A stretch of DNA of 64,000 bases, from contig NZ_CP025624.1 in assembly GCF_002874965.1 (NCBI RefSeq), forward strand, positions 5,890,001 to 5,954,000. Reading direction: 5' to 3'. Source of the stretch: Pseudomonas sp. NC02. Lineage in GTDB: Bacteria > Pseudomonadota > Gammaproteobacteria > Pseudomonadales > Pseudomonadaceae. The notes under the pieces are model-generated. The model did not search any database. It was not told the DNA's origin and saw only the letters and a program-made list of their open reading frames with translations. The position numbers and the translations under genes are program-made. Positions 35,030 to 43,641 of the stretch are shown in pieces (position 1 is the stretch's first letter; each line of letters begins with the position of its first letter).

Positions 35030-37888
35030 TTACACGGCCTCCACAAGCGCACGCACTTCGGCGGGAGAACCCACCGCCAGGGCTTTTTGTGCCAGGCCCT
35101 GGGCCTCGCTCAGACTGAATTCACGCACCCGTGCCTTGACCTCGGGGATGCTGCGCGCAGACACACTCAGCTCATCCACTCCCAGGCCGATCAGCACCGG
35201 AACTGCCAACGGGTCGGCTGCCAGCTCGCCGCACACGCCGACCCATTTGCCATGGGCATGGGCGGCGCGCACGGTGATGTCGATCAGTTGCAACACCGCC
35301 GGATGCAGGCCATCCGCCTGGGCCGACAGCGTCGGATGGCCACGGTCGATGGCCAAGGTGTATTGGGTCAGGTCGTTGGTGCCGACGCTGAAGAAGTCCA
35401 CTTCCTTGGCCAGTACCGGCGCCAGCAACGCGGCCGACGGCACTTCGATCATGATCCCCAGTTGCAGGTCGGCCACCGGGATTTCCAGGCGCAGGCGCTC
35501 GGTCATGTCCCGGGCCTGGCGCCACTCGTCAACACTGCCAACCATGGGGAACATGATGCGCAGTGGACGGTTGTCCGCCGAACGCAACAGCGCGCGCAAT
35601 TGCGCTTCCATAATCTGCGGGCGTTGCAGGGTCAGGCGGATGCCGCGCACGCCGAGGAAGGGGTTTTCTTCCTTGGCGATCGGCCAGTACGGCAGCGGTT
35701 TGTCGCCGCCCACATCAAGGGTGCGCACCACCAGCGGCCGGCCGCCGAGGCCGTCGAGCACGCGGCGGTATTCGGCTTCCTGGGTGGCTTCGTCGGGCGC
35801 TTGTTTGTGGGCCATGAAAATCAGTTCGGTGCGCAGCAGGCCGATGCCTTCGGCGCCCTGCTCCACCGCGCCGGCAACCCCGGCGCTTTCGCCGATATTG
35901 GCGAATACTTCGACGGCATGGCCATCGCGGGTCAGGGCCGGTTCATGGCGTTGCGCGGCGGCGGCTTGCAGACGTTGTTCGCGGGTGTCGCGTTCGACGG
36001 TGGCGCGCTGCAAGGTGGCGGCGTCGGCGTCCACATGCAGGCGACCGCGCTGGCCATCCAGCAACAACGGCGTGCCCGAAGCCAACAGCAATACAGCAGG
36101 GCCTGCCCCCACCAGCGCGGGAATGCCCAAAGCACGGGCGACGATGGCGCTGTGGGCGGTGGCGCCGCCACGGGCAGTGAGGATGCCGGCGACACGCACC
36201 GGGTCCAGGCGCGCCACGTCCGAGGGACCCACTTCGTCCATCACCAGGATGTAGGGTTCGTCCGGCTCCTGGGCGGTTTCGACGCCGCACAGTTGTGCCA
36301 GCACGCGGCGGCCAATGTCACGCAGATCGGCAGCGCGCTCGGCGAGCAAGGCGTCCTGCAACGATTCCTGCTGTTTGGCGGCGGCTTCGATCACGCTCAT
36401 CCACGCGGCCTCGGCGCTTTCGCCCTGCTTGAGGCGCGTCTCGACTTCGTCGGTCAATTCCGGGTCGTCGAGCATCTCCTGGTGGGTGATGAAGATCTCG
36501 CGGATGGCCTTGGATTTGCTGCGCTCGATAAGGCCCTGGATGTCCCGGCGCACGTCGGTCAATGCCGCGTGCAGGCGCTGGCGCTCGATCACCGGCGACT
36601 CGCCGCGCAGCGGGTATTCGAAAGGTTGCAGCACCTGGATATGCGCCGGGCCAATCGCAATGCCGGGGGCGGCGGCAATGGCCTGGATCAGGCTGCCGGA
36701 CACTGGCGCGCTGATGACCGGTTCGATCTCGGCCACGGCTTGTTGGGCGCTGACTGCCGGCAACGGCTCGACTTCTTCGCCGAGGCCGTCTTCCACTGCC
36801 GCCAGCAAGGCGGGCAAGGCGTCACCGGCAATGGTTGGCTCAGCGACAAACTCCAATACCTGGCCGCGACGCGCACCGAGGCTGAGCAACTTGCTCAGGC
36901 TTTTTACCGATACCGCGCCGACGTCTCCATCGACGATGCGCACACGGATTTCACCGGCAAAACTTTTCGCCAATTGCGCGAGGATCTTCGCCGGGCGCGC
37001 ATGCAGCCCGTGGGCGTTGGCCAGGGCAATGCGCACGCTTGGCCAGTCGGCGGGCAGTTCACCGCCGAGCACTTCCAGTACGGCCCGGCTGCTGGTGGCG
37101 CGGCCGAGTTCCTGGCCACGGCCTTCGATCAGCAAGGCACACAGGCGTTCGAGCAAGGTCTGGTGGGCCTCGCCGAGGCTGGCCAGGCAGAACAGGCCGC
37201 TCAAGGGCTGGCCCAGGTAACGCATGGGTTTGTCCGGAGTGACGAAGGCCAGGCCGGGACGCTTCACCGTCTGTTCGCTGTGCAACCACCACAGGCCATC
37301 GCCCAGGGGCAGCGCGTCGACTTGTTGCAGCACGGCGGCAAAGCCATTGCTCACGCAATCGGCCTGGCGCAACAGGCGTGCGCCTCTCCACACCAGTTCT
37401 TCGAAATCATCAGCCGACACGCCCAGGCCAATCATCTGTGCGTCCAGCGCCAGCTCCTGCGGCGCGCCTTGCAGCAGTTTCAGCAAGGCCTCGGCAGAAC
37501 TGGCGCGGCGCAGGGCCTGGCCCAGGTCGGTCTCGCCAAGGGCACGGGTCAGCAGTTGCAGCAGGCGCAGGTGTTCGTCGGATTTGGCGGCAATGCCGAT
37601 CGCCAGGTAAACGATCTGGCCATCGCCCCAATCCACGCCGTCGGGAAATTGCAGCAGGCGCACGCCGGTGGCGAACACCTGGTCGCGTGTTTCGGGGGTG
37701 CCGTGGGGGATGGCGATACCCTGGCCGAGAAAGGTCGAGCCTTGGGCTTCACGCGCTTGCAAGCCACTGAGGTAACCCTCGGCGACCAGGCCATCGGCCA
37801 CCAGTTTTTCAGCGAGCAGTTGCAAGGCAGCAGACTTATCCACAGCCGTCTGGCCCATGGATATCTGCTCGTGGGTGAGCTCAAGCAT
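35030..37888 (-). CDS. fruB: Multiphosphoryl transfer protein, EIIA-HPr-EI
   Basis: 952-aa phosphorelay protein for the fructose PTS. EIIA N-terminal: IAIPHGTPE, His62. HPr-like: ANAHGLHARPAKIL near residue 290, with LSLGARRGQVLEF after it. Enzyme I from ~410, with GGATAHSAIVARALG (phosphohistidine His), the RTELIFMAHKQAP region, and the C-terminal CGELAADPLAVPVLIGLGVDELS active site. Phosphate passes PEP-EI-HPr-EIIA to FruA. In many pseudomonads the fructose system is the main sugar PTS. ATG 37888, RBS AGGAGAAC. Divergent from fruR; a Cra operator lies between. Confidence 0.94.
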   Translation of the reverse strand: MLELTHEQISMGQTAVDKSAALQLLAEKLVADGLVAEGYLSGLQAREAQGSTFLGQGIAIPHGTPETRDQVFATGVRLLQFPDGVDWGDGQIVYLAIGIAAKSDEHLRLLQLLTRALGETDLGQALRRASSAEALLKLLQGAPQELALDAQMIGLGVSADDFEELVWRGARLLRQADCVSNGFAAVLQQVDALPLGDGLWWLHSEQTVKRPGLAFVTPDKPMRYLGQPLSGLFCLASLGEAHQTLLERLCALLIEGRGQELGRATSSRAVLEVLGGELPADWPSVRIALANAHGLHARPAKILAQLAKSFAGEIRVRIVDGDVGAVSVKSLSKLLSLGARRGQVLEFVAEPTIAGDALPALLAAVEDGLGEEVEPLPAVSAQQAVAEIEPVISAPVSGSLIQAIAAAPGIAIGPAHIQVLQPFEYPLRGESPVIERQRLHAALTDVRRDIQGLIERSKSKAIREIFITHQEMLDDPELTDEVETRLKQGESAEAAWMSVIEAAAKQQESLQDALLAERAADLRDIGRRVLAQLCGVETAQEPDEPYILVMDEVGPSDVARLDPVRVAGILTARGGATAHSAIVARALGIPALVGAGPAVLLLASGTPLLLDGQRGRLHVDADAATLQRATVERDTREQRLQAAAAQRHEPALTRDGHAVEVFANIGESAGVAGAVEQGAEGIGLLRTELIFMAHKQAPDEATQEAEYRRVLDGLGGRPLVVRTLDVGGDKPLPYWPIAKEENPFLGVRGIRLTLQRPQIMEAQLRALLRSADNRPLRIMFPMVGSVDEWRQARDMTERLRLEIPVADLQLGIMIEVPSAALLAPVLAKEVDFFSVGTNDLTQYTLAIDRGHPTLSAQADGLHPAVLQLIDITVRAAHAHGKWVGVCGELAADPLAVPVLIGLGVDELSVSARSIPEVKARVREFSLSEAQGLAQKALAVGSPAEVRALVEAV

Positions 37889-38025
37889 GCCGTTCTCCTA
37901 GTTAGTGCGGCGGGCGCACTAGGTATTATTTTGAATAAATCAGTGCAAAAGCGTTCGAATAAAATTGACTGAGTGGTCAGTTGGCAGGACCACACTCGTC
38001 GCGATAATCGTAAAAATACGCTTGC

Positions 38026-38037
38026 TGAAACGTTTAA
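38026..38037 (-). promoter_or_regulatory. Cra/FruR operator between fruB and fruR
   Basis: On the minus strand it reads TTAAACGTTTCA, identical to the fruB operator known for Cra in P. putida; on the + strand it sits in GCTGAAACGTTTAATC. It lies 138-149 bases before the fruB start. Cra should repress fruBKA and release on fructose-1-phosphate. A -10-like element could lie close by; I did not fix the promoter. Confidence 0.85.
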
Positions 38038-38182
38038 TCTAGAATTTATGGCAGATTAGGCGTTAATTTCCCATGATTGAAGAGCCACTCGGCTGTTGAG
38101 TTGCGACAATGGTCGCCTGCAGTAATCGGTTACGATTGGACAAAATGTCGGGGCAAGCTCTAAAAAACAAGGAAATCCCGGT

Positions 38183-39178
38183 TTGAAACTCAGTGATATC
38201 GCGCGCATTGCCGGTGTGTCTGTGACCACCGCCAGCTACGTCATCAATGGCAAGGCCGAACAGCAACGGATCAGCAGCGCAACCGTCGAACGGGTGCGCG
38301 CCGTGGTTGAAGAACATGGCTTTACGCCCAACCCCCAGGCCGCCGGGCTGCGCAGCCGGCACACCCGTACCCTGGGTTTTATCCTGCCGGACCTGGAAAA
38401 CCCCAGTTACGCACGCATCGCCAAGCTGCTCGAACAAGGCGCCCGTGCCCGCGGCTATCAATTGCTGATCGCCAGCTCCGACGACGACGCCAACAGTGAG
38501 CGGCAACTGCTGCAACTGTTCCGCGCCCGCCGTTGCGATGCGCTGTTTGTCGCCAGCTGCCTGCCGGCCACCGACGACAGCTACCGCGAACTGCAAGCCA
38601 AGGGTTTGCCGGTGATCGCCATCGACCGGGTGATGGAGTCTACGCAGTTTTGCTCGGTGGTCAGCGATGATCGCCAGGCCTGCCAGCAATTGACCAGCAG
38701 CCTGCTGCACCCGCTGCCCAAGCAGATCGTGTTGATCGGCGCGCGGCCAGAGCTGAGCATCAGCCAGGAACGTACCGCCGGTTTCAAGCAAGCGCTGAAA
38801 GACTTCAGCGGCGAAGTGCTGATCGAACAAGGCGAGTCGTTCAGCCGCGACTGTGGCCGACAGCTGATGGAGCAGTTGCTGCAAAGCCTGGGGCATTTGC
38901 CTGACGCACTGGTGACTACGTCCTACGTCCTGCTGCAAGGGGTGTTTGACGCGCTGCATGACTTCCCGCTCAAATCCCGGCCACTGCGACTGGGGACGTT
39001 TGGCGACACCCAACTGCTGGATTTCCTGCCGCTGCCGGTGAATGCCATGGCCCAGCAGCATCAGTTGATTGCCGACACCGCGCTGCGCCTGGCGCTGGCG
39101 GCCATTGAAGAACAGCACTACGAACCCGGCGTGCATGCCATCGGCCGTACGTTCAAGCAGCGGATTCACTCGGAGTAA
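38183..39178 (+). CDS. fruR: LacI-family regulator FruR/Cra
   Basis: 331-aa repressor. N-terminal HTH KLSDIARIAGVSVTTASYVINGKAEQQRIS and hinge NPQAAGLRSRHTRTLGFILPD, then a periplasmic-binding-like effector domain; E. coli Cra is 334 aa. Starts at TTG 38183 with AAGGAAATCC upstream; this is the first codon before the conserved KLSDIAR. Effector should be fructose-1-phosphate. Divergent to its target operon. The TatD gene follows after five bases. Confidence 0.92.
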   Translation: MKLSDIARIAGVSVTTASYVINGKAEQQRISSATVERVRAVVEEHGFTPNPQAAGLRSRHTRTLGFILPDLENPSYARIAKLLEQGARARGYQLLIASSDDDANSERQLLQLFRARRCDALFVASCLPATDDSYRELQAKGLPVIAIDRVMESTQFCSVVSDDRQACQQLTSSLLHPLPKQIVLIGARPELSISQERTAGFKQALKDFSGEVLIEQGESFSRDCGRQLMEQLLQSLGHLPDALVTTSYVLLQGVFDALHDFPLKSRPLRLGTFGDTQLLDFLPLPVNAMAQQHQLIADTALRLALAAIEEQHYEPGVHAIGRTFKQRIHSE

Positions 39179-39183
39179 GCGGT

Positions 39184-39960
39184 GTGGAGCTGATCGACAG
39201 CCACACCCATCTGGATTTTCCGGACTTCGATACGGACCGCCGCGAAGTCCTGAGCCGCAGTCGCCGCCTGGGCGTGCGCAGGATGGTGGTGCTCGGGGTC
39301 TATCAGCAGAACTGGCAACGGTTGTGGGACCTGGTGCAAACCGACGCAGATTTATTCGCCGCCTTCGGCCTGCACCCGGTGTATCTCGACGACCATCGCC
39401 CCGCCGACCTGACGGAACTGGGCGACTGGCTGACCCGCCTGAACGGCCACCGGCAACTGTGCGCGGTGGGCGAAATCGGCCTGGATTATTTCCTCGAACA
39501 GCTGGACCGCGAACGCCAGCAAAGCCTGTTTGAAGCGCAACTGAAGCTGGCGGTGGATTTCCAACTGCCGGCGCTGCTGCATGTGCGCCGCAGCCACGCT
39601 GCCGTGATCGCCACCCTCAAGCGCATTCGGCTGCCACGAGGCGGAATCATCCACGCGTTTGCCGGCAGCCAGGAAGAGGCCCGCGAGTACACCAAGCTCG
39701 GCTTCAAACTGGGCCTGGGCGGCGCGGCCACATGGCCGCAAGCCCTGCGCATGCACAAGGTGATCGCCCGGCTGCCGCTGGAAAGCGTGGTGCTGGAAAC
39801 CGACTCACCGGACATGGCCCCCGTGATGTACCCCGGCCAGCGCAACAGCCCCGAACACCTGCCAGACATCTGTGCCGCCCTGGCGGAGCGCATGGGCATC
39901 AGCTCCTCAGCGCTGGCCGAGGCGAGCACCCGCAATGCCTGCGAGCTGTTCAACTGGTAG
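39184..39960 (+). CDS. TatD-family metal-dependent hydrolase
   Basis: 258 aa, TIM-barrel amidohydrolase-like deoxyribonuclease family (TatD/YjjV/YcfH). HTHLD (residues 7-11) binds metal, ICAVGEIGLDY-like EIGLDYF supplies Glu, HVRRSH and IIHAFAG carry His, and VVLETDSPDM the Asp. GTG 39184 follows the fruR stop by five bases with CGGAGTAAGC as ribosome-binding site, so it is probably co-transcribed with fruR. A DNA 3'-exonuclease role is known for the family, but the real substrate is open. Confidence 0.88.
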   Translation: MELIDSHTHLDFPDFDTDRREVLSRSRRLGVRRMVVLGVYQQNWQRLWDLVQTDADLFAAFGLHPVYLDDHRPADLTELGDWLTRLNGHRQLCAVGEIGLDYFLEQLDRERQQSLFEAQLKLAVDFQLPALLHVRRSHAAVIATLKRIRLPRGGIIHAFAGSQEEAREYTKLGFKLGLGGAATWPQALRMHKVIARLPLESVVLETDSPDMAPVMYPGQRNSPEHLPDICAALAERMGISSSALAEASTRNACELFNW

Positions 39961-39992
39961 GGGCCCATCCCCGATGCATGCCTGGCCATGCC

Positions 39993-42023
39993 TCACACTC
40001 GAAAGGCCCCGATCAACTGCTTCAGCTCGATCACTTGCAAGGACAATTGCCGGCTGGCCTCTTCAGTCTGGTGCGCGCCCTGCGCTGCATGTTCACCGGC
40101 GCGATTGATCTCGACGATGTTCTGATCGATGTCATGGGCCACGGCAGTCTGCTGTTCGACGGCGGCGGCAATCTGCTGGTTCTGGTCGACGATCATGCCT
40201 ACCGCGCCGAGGATTTTTTCGAGGGCCTGCTGGACTTTTTCCGACTGCCCCACCGTGCCATTGGCCATCTCGTGGCTGGTGCCCATGGCCTTCACCGCAG
40301 CGCCGACACCGCTGTGGAGCTTGGCAATCATCTGCTCGATTTCCTCGGTGGAGTGCTGGGTGCGCCGGGCCAAAGTGCGCACTTCATCGGCCACCACGGC
40401 GAAACCGCGTCCTTGCTCACCGGCGCGCGCGGCCTCGATGGCGGCATTCAACGCCAGCAGATTGGTCTGTTCGGCAATGCTCTTGATCACTTCCAGCACG
40501 CGACTGATGGATTGGCTGTCGATGGCCAATTGGTTGATGACCCGTACCGATTGATCGATCTCCGAAGCCAACGCCGCGATACTGCCTTGCTGGGAATGCA
40601 CCAGGCCGCGTCCGCTGACGGTTTCATCGTTGACGCTGTGAGCGCTGCTGACCGCCGCCGCCGCGCTGCGCGCCACTTCCTGGGCAGTGGAGGACATCTG
40701 GTTCATGGCGGTCGCCACTTGCTCGATCTGGCTGCGTTGGCCGGACACGGCCTGGTTGCTGCTGGCCGAGACTGACTCCACTTGTCCGGCCTGGTGTTCG
40801 ACCTGGTTGACGGTGTGCCCTACCCGCTCGATCAGGTCATGGATTTTGGCCACGGTGGAGTTGAACACCTGGCCCAAATCCCCCAGTTCGTCGCGGCTGT
40901 GGGCGATGAAGGTGACGGTCATGTCACCGGCCGCCACCTTGTCCATCGTCGCCCCCAGGCGGCGCAAGGTGGTGCGGGTGGAGGCGTAGAAACCGGCATA
41001 CAAATAGAAGATCAGCAAAAACACCGACGCCAGTGCCGCCACCAATCCGATCATGTGCGTGCGGTTTTCCGACAGGCGTTGCTCCAGTTGCTGCTCGAGA
41101 AAGGTCAGGGTGGCTTCGTCGAGCTGATAGGTCTTGGCCATCAACGTGCTGACGTCGTCGTAGAAGTCTTGCCATGGGGCGTCGAGGGTTTCGGCCATGA
41201 CGACCTGCTCTTCGAACAACTCACTGCCTTGCTTGAGGCTGGCCTTGCTCGCGTCCGCCAGGCTCGCCAATGCTGCGTGGGCGGGCTTGCTGGAGCCGAG
41301 GGCATCCTGCAGTTTCAGGCCGTATTCCGCCTGGAGCTTTTCCAGTTGCTGCAGCAACTCGTCAAAACGAGTGCTGGACGACGAATTGAGAAAACCCTGG
41401 CCCAACGAATAAGCCCCCATGGCCCGGCCTTCCCCCAGGGTCTGGGTGACTTGCGGGGTGACGCTGGTGATCAGTTCACTGAGTTGGCGCAGGTCGCCCT
41501 GGGGGTCACGGCTCAACCCCGACTGGCTGGCGATGATCTGGCTGAGCATCTGCGCCTTGTTGAGGAGTTTGCCGATCAGCGCGCTTTTGCTGAGCAGTGA
41601 AGTTTCCTGTTGCTGGGCCTTGAAGGCGGCGATCATTTCATCGCGCTTGGCTTCGAAGGCGGCGGCCTGTTCTGGGTCGGCGGACAGGGCGTGGAAGCTT
41701 TGCAGGCGCTGCAGCAGGCTGTCTTCGAGGGCGGTGATTTTGTTTTCGATATCACCGGCCTTGCCTGATTGGCCGAGGGTTGCGTTGATCTGTACCTGGT
41801 TGTTCAGGGTTTCCAGGTCGCGGCGCAGGGCCAGGCTGCTGCCCAGCAGGTCGAGGCTTTGCAGCTCGATGCGAGTGCCCTGGAATTCTCGCCAGGAATC
41901 GCGCACCAGGTAGTAGTTGGTGGCCAGCATCGGCAACAGGAACAGCACGCTGATAAGGCTGAACTTCATGCCGAAGGTCAGGCGGTTCATGAACGCGACG
42001 GCGGGATAGAGCAAGCTCTTCAC
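39993..42023 (-). CDS. Methyl-accepting chemotaxis protein
   Basis: 676 aa. N-terminal helix ([22 protein letters not shown]), a periplasmic helical ligand domain (~40-310), a second helix ([25 protein letters not shown]), HAMP, and a cytoplasmic signalling domain with the hairpin tip [37 protein letters not shown]. The sensory domain was not assigned to a named family, so the ligand is unknown. I prefer GTG 42023, preceded by AAGGGAG, over an upstream ATG (42110) whose extra residues are proline- and lysine-rich. A chemotaxis gene also stands between speC and ampE in P. aeruginosa (PA4520). Confidence 0.9.
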   Translation of the reverse strand: MKSLLYPAVAFMNRLTFGMKFSLISVLFLLPMLATNYYLVRDSWREFQGTRIELQSLDLLGSSLALRRDLETLNNQVQINATLGQSGKAGDIENKITALEDSLLQRLQSFHALSADPEQAAAFEAKRDEMIAAFKAQQQETSLLSKSALIGKLLNKAQMLSQIIASQSGLSRDPQGDLRQLSELITSVTPQVTQTLGEGRAMGAYSLGQGFLNSSSSTRFDELLQQLEKLQAEYGLKLQDALGSSKPAHAALASLADASKASLKQGSELFEEQVVMAETLDAPWQDFYDDVSTLMAKTYQLDEATLTFLEQQLEQRLSENRTHMIGLVAALASVFLLIFYLYAGFYASTRTTLRRLGATMDKVAAGDMTVTFIAHSRDELGDLGQVFNSTVAKIHDLIERVGHTVNQVEHQAGQVESVSASSNQAVSGQRSQIEQVATAMNQMSSTAQEVARSAAAAVSSAHSVNDETVSGRGLVHSQQGSIAALASEIDQSVRVINQLAIDSQSISRVLEVIKSIAEQTNLLALNAAIEAARAGEQGRGFAVVADEVRTLARRTQHSTEEIEQMIAKLHSGVGAAVKAMGTSHEMANGTVGQSEKVQQALEKILGAVGMIVDQNQQIAAAVEQQTAVAHDIDQNIVEINRAGEHAAQGAHQTEEASRQLSLQVIELKQLIGAFRV

Positions 42024-42145
42024 AGGTGAACTCCCTTTTCTTTTATTTTTATTGAGGGCGCAGGGCGGCGGCAGATAGCCACTATTTGGCGCTCTGTCTG
42101 TATAGCTCAATTCGAAAAGGAGGTTTGTAACTTAAGGTTAACGAG

Positions 42146-42171
42146 GTAGGAGCGAGCTTGCCCGCTCCTAC
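42146..42171. repeat. Single REP palindrome
   Basis: GTAGGAGCG (42146-42154) and CGCTCCTAC (42163-42171) are perfect complements. It is a solitary REP between two genes on the same strand. Confidence 0.75.
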
Positions 42172-42183
42172 AGGGGGGGCAAA

Positions 42184-43020
42184 TCAGGGCAGCACGGTCC
42201 AGATGGCAAAGCCGGCGTACCACAGCACGGCGGCACGCAGCAGCAACTCCCAGATACGATCAAGGCTGTTGATGCCCTCGGCGCCTACCACCGGTGGCGG
42301 GATCTCCGCGGCCACCAGGCCCACCTTCTCCACCAGTTGCGCAGCACTGATGTCCCAGCTCAGCAGCTCATGCAGCATCACCCGGCCGACCGCCACAAAG
42401 TTGCCGACCAGGGCAAAACTCGCCGCCAGCAAACGTACCGGCAACCAGTCGAAGGCATGGCGCAACTGCCCGGCACGCTCGGCCACCAGCGGGTTCTTGC
42501 TGTTCTCGGTCGCCAGCGCCAGCAGACGGTAGGCCAGGGCGGCCACCGGCCCGAGGAGGAAGTACCAGAAAATCACCGCGAAGAAGCTTTGGTAGGCCTG
42601 CCACAACAGATGGCCCTGGACCCGCTCCAGCAACTGTTCACCACTGTCGGCGCTGATGCTCAAGTCACGTTCGGCCACATGTTCGGCCGCTTGCAGGTCG
42701 CCCCGGCGCCAGGCATCACGGAACGGGCCCAATCCGGCCAGGAGATCGCCACGGCCCAGGCTGTAGATCACCACCAGCAGGTGCACCGGCAGCGCCAACA
42801 GGCCATAGGCCACTGGCTCCAGCACCAGCAACAACAACGCAAGCAAAGCCACCGGCAGCAGCACCAGCAATGTGAGGATCAGCCACGGCTGCTTGCCCAG
42901 GCTGGCGCTCGACTCCAGCTTGGCCAGTTCCCGCAACCAGCCGCCATCACGTTGTATTCGGTGACGCAGGGCCGAGAACTTCTCGATCCATACCGCCAGC
43001 ACCAACACCAGAAAACTCAT
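42184..43020 (-). CDS. ampE: AmpE-family inner-membrane signalling protein
   Basis: 278 aa. N-terminal MSFLVLVLAVWIEKFS, TM segments (LILTLLVLLPVALLALLLLVL, SFFAVIFWYFLLGPVAAL, AAVLWYAGFAIWTVLP), and FWYFLLGPVAALAYRLLAL typical of AmpE/CobD-like. Proposed to work with AmpD in sensing muropeptides; mechanism unproven. Its ATG overlaps the ampD TGA by four bases. ATG 43020 chosen since it gives the conserved MSFLVLVLA. Confidence 0.9.
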   Translation of the reverse strand: MSFLVLVLAVWIEKFSALRHRIQRDGGWLRELAKLESSASLGKQPWLILTLLVLLPVALLALLLLVLEPVAYGLLALPVHLLVVIYSLGRGDLLAGLGPFRDAWRRGDLQAAEHVAERDLSISADSGEQLLERVQGHLLWQAYQSFFAVIFWYFLLGPVAALAYRLLALATENSKNPLVAERAGQLRHAFDWLPVRLLAASFALVGNFVAVGRVMLHELLSWDISAAQLVEKVGLVAAEIPPPVVGAEGINSLDRIWELLLRAAVLWYAGFAIWTVLP

Positions 43021-43580
43021 TGTGCGTGTCCTCCATCCTGCAAGGCGCTGCGAAAGCGCGCCCAATCAAATTCGGGTCCGGGGTCGGTCTTGCGTCCCGG
43101 GGCGATATCGCTATGGCCACAAATGCGCTGGCGGGTAATGCCCGTGTACGCCGCCAGCAACTGGCGCGTCAGGGCGATCAGGGATTGATACTGGGCATCG
43201 GTGAAGGGCAGGTCATCAGTGCCCTCCAGCTCGATCCCCAGGGAAAAGTCGTTACACGTCTCACGCCCCTCGAAGCTCGATACCCCGGCATGCCAGGCCC
43301 GGTCCCGGCACGAGACAAACTGCGTCACCGCGCCATCACGCTCAATCAGAAAATGCGCAGAAACCCGTAGGTCGGCAATACCTTCAAAGTAGGGATGTTC
43401 CGTGACATCCAGGCGATTCTGGAAAAACTCGTGCACCTTGCCGGTGGCGAATTGCGCCGGTGGCAGGCTGATGTTGTGCACCACCAACAGGGAAATCTCG
43501 CCACCGGGGCGCTCGTTGAAGTTGGGCGAGGGGCAATGGCGAATGCCCTGGCACCAACCGCTGGCGGGGTCCAACTGCAT
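43017..43580 (-). CDS. ampD: Cytosolic N-acetylmuramoyl-L-alanine amidase AmpD
   Basis: 187 aa zinc amidase that recycles anhydro-muropeptides; loss derepresses ampC beta-lactamase in many species. Zinc/catalytic residues: His35 (VVHN), SAHFLIERDG, and CGHSDIAPGRKTDPGPEFDW. No signal peptide, so cytoplasmic. I prefer ATG 43580, which starts MQLDPASGWCQGIRHCPSPN as in AmpD; an in-frame upstream ATG adds 32 odd residues. Coupled to ampE. Confidence 0.94.
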   Translation of the reverse strand: MQLDPASGWCQGIRHCPSPNFNERPGGEISLLVVHNISLPPAQFATGKVHEFFQNRLDVTEHPYFEGIADLRVSAHFLIERDGAVTQFVSCRDRAWHAGVSSFEGRETCNDFSLGIELEGTDDLPFTDAQYQSLIALTRQLLAAYTGITRQRICGHSDIAPGRKTDPGPEFDWARFRSALQDGGHAQ

Positions 43581-43641
43581 ACTGGTTCCTTGAACGAGGC
43601 TGGGGTAACTCAGTATGCCGCGTTCCGCTGTCTGGTTGCGA

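Noticed and set aside
35087-37972. Long + strand frame opposite fruB
   Set aside because: Antisense shadow of fruB; no recognisable domain and a Gln/His/Arg-rich composition.
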